From Heliopora coerulea (taxonomy: Eukaryota > Cnidaria > Anthozoa > Scleralcyonacea > Helioporidae): a DNA stretch of 64,000 bases. The DNA is taken from positions 169,501-233,500 of the forward strand of contig JASJOG010000163.1 of assembly GCA_030142905.1 (NCBI GenBank). Reading direction: 5' to 3'. Below are positions 13,979 to 25,905 of the stretch, piece after piece. The notes beneath the pieces were generated by a model. It saw nothing but the letters and a program-made list of their open reading frames with translations, had not been told where the DNA came from and searched no databases. Position numbers and translations under genes: made by a program. Within the stretch, counting starts at the first letter, position 1. Each line of letters begins with the position of its first letter.

Positions 13979-14153
13979 GGTGGCAACTGATATTCCTTCA
14001 AGAGAATAAGAGAAATGCAACTAATGAGTTAGCGGGTAAAAGTGGGATATGTTGTATTTTTTCGATGTCTTTCAAATAAAATAAACCCCAGCCTATTGTT
14101 CTTCAATCTACACACCACAAGAAACTACCAAACCAAAGTAATCACAGATCTAT

Positions 14154-14187
14154 TCATATAATATCACTTCTGACTTCCGCCATGTTT
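14154..14187 (-). promoter_or_regulatory. Putative beta-adaptin core promoter: YY1/ETS composite with a short uORF
   Basis: On the minus strand the sequence AAACATGGCGGAAGT (14187-14173) joins a YY1-type AAnATGGCGG element to an ETS-type GGAAGT. This arrangement is common at TATA-less housekeeping starts, in the orientation of the beta-adaptin gene and about 200 bases before its ATG. The ATG inside the YY1 motif would open a nine-residue uORF (MAEVRSDII, stop at 14154) if transcription starts upstream of it. The start site is inferred; a pyrimidine-rich stretch ending in AAG near 14000 could be a 5'UTR splice acceptor. Confidence 0.45.
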
Positions 14188-14189
14188 AA

Positions 14190-16100
14190 CTGTCTTCGAC
14201 TTTAAATTTTGATTAAAAGACAACATCCTGGCTGAAAATATCCTCTAATAATAAAATTAGAAAGATAAAATTTAATTTCACTTACTCAAGACTATATGCC
14301 ACCCACAAGATGAAAGAGATAATCAAAGATTATGCAAAAACTATTTGTACCAATGATTTGTACAGACTTGCCCTGAACGAAGTTCTCCTCAACGACAAGG
14401 AGAGAGGAGAATGAGGAGAGTAAACAGGGGGTGAATATGCTTTTTTTTTTTTTAAAAAAGTTACTTTTTTGGCGACCAAAATTGAGTTGGCCGAGATTTA
14501 AGTTTTGTCGAAGATAAATAAGCTGAATTTTCTTCACGAAATGGAGTTATCCGAAAAATTATCCTAAAATTAATGGTCCACCCGAACAAATCACTTAATG
14601 ATAATTTTCCAACCTATGCCCCGGTTCCTGGATTGGAACGGACAAGTGCTCGTAAAAATGCAATACTTGAATGCTCATATTTTATATATTGTTGCGCAAT
14701 TCAATGAAATAATCTATGGCCTTTCCTGGAGGAAGGTATGAGAAGAAATTAAAAATAAGATTGATAAACCGTGGTTTAAGCAAGATAACATGTTGCCTTG
14801 AACATGAAGGCATTTTGCTTAAAAGATGTAGATGTGTTTGCCACTTCAAGGAATGGCTCTAGGTGTCGCGACTTGATTTTGTAAAATAATTTAAGACCAC
14901 AGGAATGGTGAATATGTGTGTTAGAACATTTCATTCTCTCTCCTGCTTTTAAAGCTAAGCTGTGGGTTCTTTTTTAAGTAAACTTCATAAATGTTTTAAA
15001 TTAAATTAATCAGCAGTTAATGCTGGTAGTAATCAAACTGACTCAACTGGTTTTGTAGAATCGTGTACATATCAAGAATACTGTCATTATGTAACCACTG
15101 TGTAATCAAAAACCAGCAATTCCCAAATAGCTAATCAAGTAGTTTCTCACTAAAGAAAACATGGTCCTAAAACCTACATATATATGATCTCCAGTAAAAT
15201 TCTTCAGAATAAGGAAGGAAAAGTGTTGTTTCTTCTGCTGTGATTGATCTGTTTTAGAAATCAGAAGTACTGGTAATGCCAATTTGCATGCACTGGAGTT
15301 TACTGAAAGTCAATTTCTGTTCCATAAGCAATCATTACCAGCTGACAACTTTTACAAACAGTGTAAGAGACTTGCTCCATAATGTAACATATTAAAACAT
15401 GTAACACTACAGCCAAGACAATATACAGTAATATGACAATTACTTATAACTTAACTTGTACAGGTCTGGTATCTCTTATGGAGCTCAGAATTTTTTTATA
15501 ACTATTAAAGACCTAATAACTCAAAACATTTTTAATTTTATGAATATTTCAGGAAAGAAATTGAAACCATATATACATTTCACCTTTTCAGATATACCAC
15601 GACTGAATATTCAAGATCATGGCTTGTACTTCATCCTTTTTTAACCACCTGAAAAAAATTGCAATACAAAGTCATGGTAAAATGACATTTAAGAGTTCAT
15701 TTTTCTCAACTTTTATAAGATTTCCAGTATTTGTCTCTAATTAGGCCTTTGAACCACTCTAAAATGAAAGAAAAAGGGATTTTTAAAAATGCCATCTTTT
15801 TACTATGTGCAGTTGTTAAAAAGCAAACATAGTACTTAATTGTGAAATGTATGCTCTTTCTAACTTAAATAAAACAATAGTAATTGCATGTATTTTTGAT
15901 TCAGTCATATAAAGAAAACAATTATTCTGTTCACCCCTTGAAAAGGATGAATGGAATCACAGAAAAGACAACCACCATGTATTTTTGGCATTTTATTAGT
16001 TTAATAAGCAATTGTGTTCAAAAAGTTGGTATTGTCTTTATACAATTTACATAATTAGCAAATATTGTTTCTATGAAAGGGTTGCTTACTTTCTATTCAT
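14190..16100. other. Intergenic, no gene seen
   Basis: AT-rich sequence upstream of the beta-adaptin gene. The only open frames are short, begin at arbitrary points and look like no known family. A short poly-T run at about 14443-14454 is the only low-complexity stretch. Confidence 0.6.
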
Positions 16101-16620
16101 TGTTATGTGACAGTTGTCATGTGCTGAGAACATTCTGGAATATTTGAACTTCTCTTAGTTTTTCCTTAGTCATACCACTTACTCGTGCTGACATTGTAAT
16201 TCTGCTGACTCACGTTGATGTAAAAACTTTTTAGGTTACTTGAGTCATGAACACTGTCATGATTGTTACTAAATATAGTACATTAGATTATTTTAGAAAT
16301 TATGTAAATGACGTCATAGTTTACAGACAGACTATATAAGTGCAACTCACTTTGACCCTCGGTGTGTGTTGTTTTATGTGCTCAAGATCGTTACCTGTAT
16401 CCAAATCTCGTTGGTGTAATGCAAGAAGTTAACAGTTGTGGTTGGAAGACTCACTGGCAGAACTTTCTTATTTTGTCACTGCTGCGTTGTCAGAGTCGCA
16501 AGCTTAAAAGTGTCAAGAAGACAGATAAGCTTTGAACATTTTTAGTTATTGTCTTAACTCTTTAGTTTCTTTTCTTGTTTGTAAATAAATCTTTTCATTT
16601 CTTGTTACATGTCAGTAACA
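16101..16620 (+). mobile_element. Possible solo LTR with TATA box, poly(A) signal and heat-shock element
   Basis: The 520-bp segment starts TGTTATGTGACA and ends TGTCAGTAACA, giving the short TGTTA...TAACA inverted termini typical of LTRs. It has a TATA box (tatataag, 16333-16340) about 30 nt before a plausible start near 16365, and an AATAAA at 16584-16589 near the 3' end, in promoter-R-poly(A) order. No internal retroviral domain or second LTR is seen nearby, so it would be a solo LTR. A clear 5-bp target duplication is not visible. An isolated promoter is the alternative, but nothing coding follows. Confidence 0.45.
16127..16141 (+). promoter_or_regulatory. Perfect three-unit heat-shock element match
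   Basis: The bases read AGAAC-ATTCT-GGAAT, an exact nGAAn-nTTCn-nGAAn array, the consensus for binding of trimeric HSF1. It lies about 190 bases upstream of the TATA box in the LTR-like segment. Confidence 0.5.
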
Positions 16621-17783
16621 TAATTATCATATGATTGTTACCACAGTATACTGATAAAAGATGTAACAAATGCTGAAGGTGATGGGTGACATCACATCAA
16701 AAGCTGTTCAGTGTGGCTAACCAACTCAATGTTACACAAATGAGTTTTGTCAAGTGGGCAGAAGAAGATGTTGAACACTAGTAGGGTTGTTTCCTTTATT
16801 TTCCAATTCATTTACATTTTTTAAAAAACCTAAATTTACAGTATTCTCTGTAAAAATTAGAACAGAATAAACAAAAAATACCTGAAAAGCTTCCAGGAAG
16901 AGTTTTCAACCCATTCTGTGCAATTTGTGGTGTTACTAAACAGCAATTCGTGCTGAAGACGGTTTAAGTAAAGGTTACTTTTCAAGAACGCCCCCTCAGT
17001 TGATGAACTTTTCCCTCCAACTGAAAAACCAAAATGCCCAGGAATTTTGAGCATTGTGACATGGTGTGTGTCTTGCTTATGATTGGATAATCCAGCAATT
17101 TAATTGTTTCAAATTGATTAGTTTTGAAAGACTGTGATTGGCTATATTTTGAACAAAAAAACTTCTAATAAAATGTCTTTGTAGCTCAAAAACTGTTCTC
17201 CTGGTTGAAATTTATGAAAAAGGCTTTGGATTGTGCACAACAAAATGGAACAAAGATGCCCACTTTTGGAAGATTGTAGGTAATAAAAATAGAAAAAAGC
17301 CATTTCCTCACCTTTTAACCTTGAAAATGTCGAGTTTCTTCTTGAATTACTTGCAATCAGTGGCGTACCCAGAGGGGGTGGTTTAGAGGGCTTAATCCCC
17401 TCCCTTAGCAGCTACATAAAGATGTCTATTTCCGTCCACGAAAAAAAAAAATTAAAAATTTAGCGTAAAATTAAAAAGAAACAGCGTAGATGGTCTGATA
17501 GACTTTTGACAGACAACCGTGAAATGCTATAATTTCTTAGTCACCTTACTAGTGTCTTGTTTATAACGACTGTCAAGTCTTAATCAGATTGTCCGATTAT
17601 CCCGATTTTGAGATCTGGTTCAAGGAACAACAAGCCTAGAAAGATGTTTTCGAATTATTTTGAATCTCAGAATGTTCATTTTAAGTTGTTTAAATATTTC
17701 CTGTCTAGACGTCTCCCTTTAAGGACGAAAATCGTACGGCGTTAACTCGGGTAAAATCAAACGACGTTTAAGCAAAGGGAGTA
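16621..17783. other. Intergenic with a transposon-end-like motif
   Basis: No gene is seen. At 17358-17375 the phrase cagtggcgtacccagagg resembles the CAGTGGCGTA terminal repeats common in animal hAT-type elements. I find no matching inverted copy, so this would be at most a truncated end. Confidence 0.3.
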
Positions 17784-18681
17784 TTATAAGGTGACTGCAT
17801 TTAACAAAGTGGGTGAAGTCTCAGCATTGGAATCGAATAAGATATCATTAACGTTGTAATGAACTGTGGATGGTGTTTTCCGTCTCTGGATCTCTTCTAA
17901 GCAACTCTGGTAATTTGTCAACTGACGTTTTCCATTGTTCAAATGTTCAACATTTAAACAATGGAATACGTTCCACGTCCTACGTACCAAAAAAAGCCCT
18001 GAAGCTGGAGAAAAGTTCTCAGTGACGTAGTGAACGAAACTAGGACGGCGTTCAAAATATTCTTGGAACTGCAAATTATTAACTTCGTTTATTTTGAATA
18101 AAAATTACATTATAGGAATACTATGCTGTAGACGTAGCTTTTGTGTTTGTTTAAACTCCCTGGCAGATTACCTATCCGGTTAGAGAAGAGTTAATTGAGA
18201 CTTAGCTTTTTCCAGACCAGTCGTCTCCTTTTGGCGGACAAAATCCTAAATCGTTTTCCAGACCAAAATAATAGAAGACCCGTTCCTAACGGATAGGAGT
18301 TAATGTATATGGCTACAGCATTCAAGGATATCGGAAATTCAGTTAATTAATCCCGACGACTGTCGGATTATCTTCATAAAAATCCGAACACGTTATGTAG
18401 GAAATCAATTTGGTGAAGGTAATTATTTCTCCGACGAAACGACTTAGCAAAAATAACATAACCAAGAACTTTAACTTTGTAACCGCAAAATGCTCTTTAA
18501 GCTTGTATAGCTTAGATTCTTCTTCCATTCTTTTCAAGGATTGTTTGCTGGACAAACAGAGAGATGACGAAGATCGTTTTGGGACTGCTTCGTCAGGAGG
18601 ATCAAAGCAGAGACCAAGAGTGATTTCATTTGGGACCTTTTGTCCTGTTTCTTCCGCCTGTCGCGTTTTCATAGCTTTCAT
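17784..18681 (-). CDS. Hypothetical two-exon protein (weak model)
   Basis: Model: exon 1 18681-18463 (ATG; donor TTG|GTTATG), exon 2 18068-17784 (acceptor TTTGCAG, then TTC; ends TAA). The phases agree and give 167 residues. Exon 1 is charged and Ser-rich (KRSSSSLCLSSKQSLKR). Exon 2 starts FQEYFERRPSFVHYV, which reads like real protein. No family is recognised and no domain or signal peptide is seen. The donor is weak (GTTATG) and a TATA-like TATAAAAA lies only ~15 nt before the ATG, so the start could be the second Met. It may be a small lineage-specific gene or chance open frames. Confidence 0.3.
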
Positions 18682-18719
18682 TTGTTTTGTTCGATTTTTA
18701 TACTAGCGACGAAATATAT

Positions 18720-20610
18720 TAAGTAAATAAAATAAATAAACGAGCTAACCATGGTCCACTGGTGGACCACTGTTCACTTCTGTTTTGGCCACGTTGATTG
18801 ATTTGATACGATCAGTGTCGTACTGGCCGTTGCAACTGCTCCATAATGAAATTCCTTCGCATGTTTATCCTTATAACTCTAGTAGCTAACACGACAGAAC
18901 TTGCTTTGAGGTTCTGTCCACTCACACACACATGAGATGAAATGTCGTTTTGTAGCTTGAACTAAAATACTGTGACTCGACGTTTTGTTGACCAGTGATA
19001 AAGGAAGCCTTTTTTGCATGGTTAACTCAACAACGCCTTCAAACTCCTGGGCCTAAGGAGAACGAGATTATGATTGAATTTATCAAATAAACAAATTTAA
19101 ATATTGTGATTAATCAGTAAATGCACACAAAAAATTTATTCTTCGTCAATGTTGTAGTTGAATCAGTAACTTCAATCATCTTTTTTTTTCTACTCTTTTT
19201 ATTTTCCTTGGCTTCGACTATGGTATAATTTTAAATCTACTTAGATTGTCAGCCTTGTGAACAGCAGAAGACGATTTTGAATGCTTCACTTTAAAAAGTC
19301 GACTTTGGCAACTTTCCCCGGAAAACCATAGCAGTGTGTAATTAATCGCATTAAAATTATCATTAAGCAAATGGCGTGGATTACATATATCGAGTATCAT
19401 GCTATAGGTAAGGTGATAAATTAAACTATTTAGTCTTTTCAAACCATAGCAATATGTAATAATAAGTAATAATTATCAAACAAGAGGACTAGATTTCGTA
19501 TGTCGAGTATCATGCTCCTGGTAAGTTGGTAAATTAAACTATCCAGTAAAAATATACTGTCTGCACCTGCTGTCTTTTTAATGGTGACGATATTCTTTAA
19601 TCATGCGTGAATTGTGTTAACATGGTCAAGTTCAGCACGAAGACAATGCACGACAAGTTTCATAAACCATGCAGTTCTTTGCTGTAGAATCAAACAGGAT
19701 TGGCTGTTATAGGCCTTCATGTGTTTTTAAAACAACGTAATGTAAGCATTAAATTATTCATGCCGATCGTGGAATCCCCGTAAAACACAATAAAACAAAC
19801 TTACAATTGGGAAAAAAAGTATCCTAGGATACTTTTGCGAGGAAAATTGCAAAGAAAAACTGACAAATGAACCCTCGACTCCAGTCCCAAACCGTTATTT
19901 GTTTTCCTAAGCATAGTTTTGAAACATATCTCGTCAGTATGGTGAAAAATAGGTAACAACTTCATTCAGGAAATACAACATTGAAATGGTATTGTTACCA
20001 TTCCATAAATTTTGACAGGTATTGTGGACGTTCTGTGATCCTAAGCACTGTGGCTTCACATCACTTGTCAAAATTTGGTTTCCTCAGAGATATCTTCGAT
20101 ATCCATGCATTGCGAACTTACCAAACTCTAATAAGAGCTTAAATACTAAAATAATGAGTGAAAGACATTTGAAATAACACTAATGCAATATTTAATCGAG
20201 GAGTCTGATAGTTAATCCATAAAAATATCGAGTTGTCTCACTCACCAACAGGATACGTTTACCAATAAATTTATAGCAGAGAATGCAACAGTTTCTTATA
20301 CTGTTAAAGTCTGGTGATGCTCCCTTGAAATAGCCCTGTCACTCTGTCTCATCCCCTTTCCTTGTGTAATACCGGGTACTTTTACTAAGGTACTATAAGC
20401 TTTGTGGGTGATAAAAAAGCAGATAAAATATTAGATCTTGAGAGATGTCCACGGATCATTTATTCAGTATTGACTCCAAATGTTCATTTGATTTTTTGGG
20501 TTTGGTTAATTCTGGCGTTCGACTGGTCATGCGCCGTGAAGGTAATGCAAAAGAGTTTGGTTATTGAAATTTAATTGTACACATGGACACTTTAAGGCTT
20601 CCCAAAGAGA
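18720..20610. other. Intergenic, no gene seen
   Basis: AT-rich sequence without recognisable coding, RNA or repeat structure. Two similar phrases around tcgagtatcatgct (19388-19403 and 19503-19517), each followed by ggtaagntgntaaattaaact, form an imperfect ~45-bp direct repeat. Confidence 0.5.
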
Positions 20611-20619
20611 CTTCAAGAT

Positions 20620-21045
20620 CGTCACGCTCCTGTTTCTTTCTTTCTCCTCCGTTTGCCTTCTGTTTCTTTTTTTCCCTTTCATTTCCTTTAATCTTCATCC
20701 TACCTTTTACCTTCCTTTTCTTTTCTTTTTCTTTACTTCCAACTGCCTTTCCTTTCCTTTCCTCTGTTGCCTTTTTTCTCTTCCTTTTCATTCTTCCATT
20801 TGCCCCTGGTTCTTTAACTTCCTTTTATCCTTCCTTTCTCTCGCCATCTCTCTCTCTTTTTACTCCTTCCTCTCTATCAGTCTGTCAGTCTGTCTAGCTT
20901 TCTTTCCCCCCTTTTCTCTTTCTATTACTTTATCTCTCCCCCTTTCTCTCTTCATTTCTCACTCTCGTCCTTTCTCCCACCTCTTTACTTTTCCACCCTC
21001 CTTCCCTTTCTTTGTCTCTCTCTGTCTCCTTATTCTAATCCCGCG
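20620..21045. repeat. Long polypyrimidine (CT-rich) tract
   Basis: More than 400 bases dominated by C and T on the plus strand (ttcctttt, tctctctc, ccctttct). The 189-residue Phe/Leu/Ser frame and the Lys/Glu frame on the other strand are products of composition. It ends about 870 bases before the first FoxC-type gene. Confidence 0.9.
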
Positions 21046-21914
21046 TACACTGTTTTCAATTTTTTTTGAAACTGAGGTGTTCATTTGTCTTGTAGCAGTA
21101 AGCAGCAATTTCGCAGTGTTTTGTTTATCTTAACTCCATCCAAACATTCAGGTCTCTGTAACTGAGAAAGCCGAGGTCTCGGTCAACGGAGTCTATATGT
21201 TGTTTTATTCTTCGAGGTATTTATTTTTCAAACAATGAGACCAGCATGGGAAGTTTAGAGAAACTCCTAGGTTTTAACACCAGGGCTGCGGCGCCTTAAG
21301 ACACTTCTTCATGGAAACCGTCCAGAAGGCGGTGACAAAAGGTCGGTGGCTTGCAGGGGTCTAAGGCAGAAATACTACCTCGGTTGGATAACAAGGTGCT
21401 GTTGCAGGCCCACTGTTGAAGCCAAAAAAATTGTCATACAGATTTTGTATTATTAACAACATTTCACTATACTCAAAGACATGTGTATAAGGGAAAGTCG
21501 CCGTTTTTATCAGGAACAGAACCCGGAACTAATAAAAGAAATCAGCCTGGTGAGCTTGTTAGGGTTGAGCTCTGTAGGTAGCTACCGAATCGTTGCTGGG
21601 CACATTTTGTGAGAAACATTTCGGCTAGTGTTTATCACTGGAGATATAGTAGCGTTAGAACCCCATTTTACTCGCTTCCGGTCCAGCAATTAGTCATTGA
21701 CCTTTTTGAAGGCGCGTAACGCGTTGCAGCCATCACACGAAGTGAATTAAACAGCAGGGAGTCGAGACGTCCAACTTCGCAAGACTTTTTAGACGACTGA
21801 AATGCTCAACGTACCTTTGAATGCAACTCTAAATAGTTGTTAATTGCGACAGTTAAGCTGCCCTTACTGGAACTCATTAGTTACATCAAGAAGAGGGGGA
21901 AATTGGGAGGAAAA
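21046..21914 (+). other. Upstream region of the first FoxC-type gene
   Basis: This should hold the promoter and 5'UTR. I see no convincing TATA box. The bases just before the ATG are purine-rich (gaggaaaaATGG), giving G at +4 and A at -3. Confidence 0.4.
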
Positions 21915-23399
21915 ATGGCAAACTATCAACTTGGGCCAGGTCAGAGTGACGCGAATTCTCAGTCAAGCATTTTTCCTTCTAGTTTTGGAAACCAGACATA
22001 CGATTACTACAGACCAGGCCATCATCCTTATTCTGCGATTCATTTCCCAATGGCTTACTCAGCACCGGTTCCATACCCTGGACAACATCAGGACTACTAC
22101 AACCCTCGTAATGTCTGTCCATATAATATGCAGTTCATGTCGGCCAACGAAGATAAAGTGAAGCCACCCTACAGCTACATCGCTTTGATCGCGATGGCTG
22201 TGGAAAACCAGCCTGACAAGAAGATAACCCTGAATGGCATTTATCAGTTCATCTTGGACAGGTTTCCTTACTACAGAAAAAACAGACATGGCTGGCAGAA
22301 CTCCATTCGACACAATCTTTCGCTCAACGATTGTTTCGTGAAGGTAGCCAGAGATGACAAGAAGTCTGGGAAGGGAAGCTATTGGACATTGCATCCTGAC
22401 AGCTACAACATGTTCGAAAATGGAAGTTATTTGCGAAGGCGTAAAAGGTTTAAAGAAATATCTGCTAACAGTAAAAGTATGGCTGAAGATTGTACAAAAG
22501 GGCAACTTAATGAGACGTCCACAAGGAGAGAAAATTCTTCGCGAGGAAGCGATTCAACAAGTCCTGCAACAATAGCCAGGCAACAAACTGAAGGCGAATT
22601 TTCTACGTCAACTAGTCCGGCTCGCGAACGCTCAAACGTAAATCTGTCGTGTGGATATCGAATGAATGTTAATGATCAAGAATGCTTCGATAGTGAAATG
22701 CTATCAGGAGCAAGAAGGCAAGAAGATTTTAATGTTAAAGAAAGAGAACTTAGTGAAAATCGTTCTCGCTTTCCGCTTTGCAGAGCAACGGATATGGCTA
22801 GTTTCAATCCAGCAATCCCACAAGGTTTGACAACGAACGACATAGGGACAGAACAATGGAGGCTTGGCCCAAAACAAGACCAGTCCTACCACGGCACTCA
22901 TTACCACAATCCGTCCGCTTTTGGCTTCAACCCCGGACTTGCCAGAGCCGAGAAGCAACCTTCGAGGCTTTCTGCTCGAGGTTTTACTCCTGTCAGTGAA
23001 GAAGTCTTCACCGCAAGTTCCAATGTCGAATCGGCCGCCTCTCGACGTTCTTGTGCCACTAGAACTGTTCCTTGTTACGAAGACGAGCTGACAAGACAGC
23101 CCCGACAGTTCTCAGAGAGTGTAAGATACGACAGAATAGCAAGAGGGTACGGCAACTTGCTTGTTCCTCCATCTTCCCACTACCCTCCGCCTTCGGACAC
23201 AGCTCCTTTTTCGTCAATCCAAACCTATGAGGAAGCTTCAACCCAACGATGTTTCTCGGGTAGTGCAAGGGAGATCCACAAATCAAGTCCCAAAGTATGT
23301 CCTCCAAATGACAATCAACTGTCTAGTTTATTCCAGACAAGTCAAGAACAACCTGGGGCAAATATTTTCACCTGTACGCCATTTGAAAATTGCTCTTGA
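21915..23399 (+). CDS. FoxC-type forkhead transcription factor, divergent paralogue
   Basis: Nuclear DNA-binding regulator of development, 494 aa, single exon. The start is the ATG in gaggaaaaATGG; the open frame runs further 5' but has no earlier ATG. N-terminal motif [18 protein letters not shown] (31-48). Forkhead domain about 82-180, starting [20 protein letters not shown], with recognition helix [18 protein letters not shown] and FoxC-like end [19 protein letters not shown]. Several positions invariant in the neighbour at 38187 are changed: VPRDD is VARDD, PGKG is SGKG and LDP is LHP. The rest is low-complexity Ser/Asn/Arg-rich sequence without the C-terminal VREMF motif of FoxC. With the neighbour it looks like an unequal tandem duplication; FoxL1 or FoxF are less likely from the end of the domain. 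Confidence 0.88.
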   Translation: MANYQLGPGQSDANSQSSIFPSSFGNQTYDYYRPGHHPYSAIHFPMAYSAPVPYPGQHQDYYNPRNVCPYNMQFMSANEDKVKPPYSYIALIAMAVENQPDKKITLNGIYQFILDRFPYYRKNRHGWQNSIRHNLSLNDCFVKVARDDKKSGKGSYWTLHPDSYNMFENGSYLRRRKRFKEISANSKSMAEDCTKGQLNETSTRRENSSRGSDSTSPATIARQQTEGEFSTSTSPARERSNVNLSCGYRMNVNDQECFDSEMLSGARRQEDFNVKERELSENRSRFPLCRATDMASFNPAIPQGLTTNDIGTEQWRLGPKQDQSYHGTHYHNPSAFGFNPGLARAEKQPSRLSARGFTPVSEEVFTASSNVESAASRRSCATRTVPCYEDELTRQPRQFSESVRYDRIARGYGNLLVPPSSHYPPPSDTAPFSSIQTYEEASTQRCFSGSAREIHKSSPKVCPPNDNQLSSLFQTSQEQPGANIFTCTPFENCS

Positions 23400-23811
23400 T
23401 TGATTCTATGTACGATTCCTTCTATTCCGGTAAATGAAAGATCGGGACGAAATTACCGAGTATATTGTCAATTATTGTCTCTCCCTGCATTTAAACTACT
23501 CCAGCTCATCTTCAATAGATTTTTATCGTTGAATGTATGGGGCAAAAGATAGCTTCAACTCTAAGATAATTTCACTCGAAGTCTGGAGAAAAGAATTAAG
23601 AAAATATGCATTTTTAATATGATAAATTTTTGTGAAAGAGCCGGTTTGCACCCGAATTATGCCTCGTAAATGTCCTGAAGACTGTAATGACTGCTACGTA
23701 CTTAGTACTCTTTTTGCTCATGCTGCTTTTTGCTCGGTAAACTAAATCTTCAATTAACAGCAGAGATATGAAACAAGGAAGACGTGGGTTTTAATGACGA
23801 CGTGTCCTTTC

Positions 23812-23817
23812 AATAAA
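23812..23817 (+). promoter_or_regulatory. Candidate poly(A) signal of the first FoxC-type gene
   Basis: AATAAA about 410 bases after the stop codon, the first canonical signal downstream, followed by an A-rich then GTT-containing stretch. Confidence 0.5.
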
Positions 23818-25324
23818 AAAGTTTCGTTGAAAACAAATAAACATCATGAATTGTTTTAGTCCTCAAGTATAACCTCAGTAAATCACATATCCTTGGCAAA
23901 TGTCCCTACGTCCATGAGTATTTCCATTTTTGAATTGTTTTTATGAGTTATGTTTAACTCAGTCGCTGGGCTTGTTTTGGAACTTTAAAGCATCGAACTA
24001 GCGGTTGAAAACATATACGGATTTTATTAATACCTCTTTGATTCGTGGTTTATTTCAAATGTTGATATTTAAGCTGCTTATTTATCGCCATTGTAATCCC
24101 ATGCAGTTGGTGTGAACGCGCTAGTACATTGCTTGCAAACACGAGAAGATGTTTAAATTGATCGTGCACTGTTTGTTCCCTTGCTTGAAGATGTAAAAAA
24201 CCATTTTTAGGTGAAGCTTGTTTGGCTTGACCAGTAGCTTATCTGTCGTGGATATATTAAACATCAATAAACCTGTAAGTTCTGCTCAGTCGAGTTTTGA
24301 AGTTGACTATTTGTCAAACGATTAGCTCAGAAAGCCGGAAATTTGGGAGGAACGAAATCCTCTTAACAAAAAGGGTCTCAGTTTAGCAAAATCCTTTTCG
24401 GGTGACATATGTTAAACTTAAGTGTTGATGCAAGCAAGGTGGTACATCCTATATGTGCGAATTGACAACTAACGGATATAATTTCTATGCCTTTTAATCG
24501 ACGAACCTTGAGAGAGAAGTGGCTGTGAGCATTAAAGCTTGTAAGGTTTAAAGTGTTTGTTACTGATTTATGTCATGGTTGCATCTGTTTGCTTTAAAGT
24601 ACGAAGGTACGGGAACCAATTACTTTGGGTCAGCGTGTTGTGGAAATCAAATAAGGCAGAACCCTGTATATCCCTCAGTGCGCGCGGTAAACTGAAAACA
24701 CAAACCGTCTGATCGTCGTTTACTGTAAAAATACGAGATATAAACGAAGTATTTAAACCGAATTTTCTTTAAATGTGTTCTCTGCATACGCAAATCAAGT
24801 ATATTGACATGACTGCCCATGGTAACACAAATTACGTTAATTGATGTGTCATTTCAAAATACGAAATGGCAGTCGTTTAGTTCATTCTGGCAGTCCTTTT
24901 TTATCTACACTTAAATGAAACCAACAAAAGTGATTAAACCAACTCACTTGCCAGATGCTGTCTAATTAAAGACTATACAGTTACTGTTTAAATGCACTAA
25001 TGAACGAGAGATCTTAACAAAAATGTAACATTATACAAATCAAACTGTTTTGCGAGAGGAAGGAACGAAGGTCGTATATTGTTTTACATTGAGTCGAAAG
25101 AATAATATTCAAACTGAAGCGATAAACTTATTTCCAAACTGTGGTGTACGTTTGAAGGAAGCTAAGATAATTTGACAGAAGTAACTGTAATGTCTGGTTG
25201 GTATATTTATTTATCAATTTCGATGTATCTTATCAAATGACAACCATGCCTTGAGGACAGCTTTAGTTCCATGTAGTTCAAACACAAGCACCCACAATTT
25301 TGTTATATTTTGTGAGCCATTAGG

Positions 25325-25505
25325 AGAAAGTGAATGAGTGAGTGAGTGATAGAAAGAATGAAAGAGAGACGGAGAGAGACAGTGACAGAGAAAGAATGTG
25401 TGTTTGAGTGTGTGTGTGTGAGGGAGAGAAAGAGAGAGTGAGAGAGAGGGAGAGACAGAGAGACAGACTGTGTGTATGCGAGTGTGTGTGTGTGAGAGAG
25501 AGAAA
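25325..25505. repeat. GT/GA-rich microsatellite cluster
   Basis: Mixed (GAGT), (GAGA) and (GTGT) arrays, purine and TG rich on the plus strand. Confidence 0.9.
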
Positions 25506-25827
25506 TTCAGTGATTAAATCTTTCTGATGATTGGTTACTTATTTCTGTGCTGTTTTGCATGTGTATGCTGTATAGAGGACCATAACGTATATTACATGTC
25601 ACAACGTAAGTAACTCATTTCAGGAACCAGCAACCAACCCAGGAATATGTTCATAAACCATGGTTTGTTCTAAGGATCATTGAAATCGCACCCCCAACTA
25701 ATTCTAAAATAACTTATCGTGCCAAAATGATATTATTAAGGCTAGGTGTTCATCCTGCAAATTCCACCTTCATTGAGCGTTTAAGGGCTCGATTTGTCAT
25801 TGAATACAACAACAGAAAGCCAGCCTT

Positions 25828-25905
25828 GGACTGGCCATTGTGCCATCGTACCACAGAACAATAGTCAGCCATTGTTCTGTGGCGAGATTGCACAATAGCC
25901 AGTCC
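25828..25905. repeat. 78-nt imperfect hairpin, miRNA-precursor-sized
   Basis: Arms 25828-25862 and 25871-25905 (35 nt each) pair at 30 of 35 positions with an 8-nt loop (agtcagcc). The outer stem ggactggc and inner stem ccacagaacaat are perfect, with mismatches confined to three sites. Length and structure suit a miRNA precursor, but a small foldback transposon remnant is equally possible. Confidence 0.6.

Noticed and set aside
20564..21133. 189-residue Phe/Leu/Ser-rich open frame
   Set aside because: It lies wholly on a polypyrimidine tract, where stop codons are rare by composition; no domain or conserved motif.
21837..21914. Upstream extension of the first FoxC-type frame
   Set aside because: It begins at a TTG and has no ATG before 21915; eukaryotic initiation at the ATG in good context is preferred.
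22059..22505. Minus-strand frames across the forkhead genes
   Set aside because: Antisense shadows of the conserved forkhead coding sequence; the same holds for 38484-39511.
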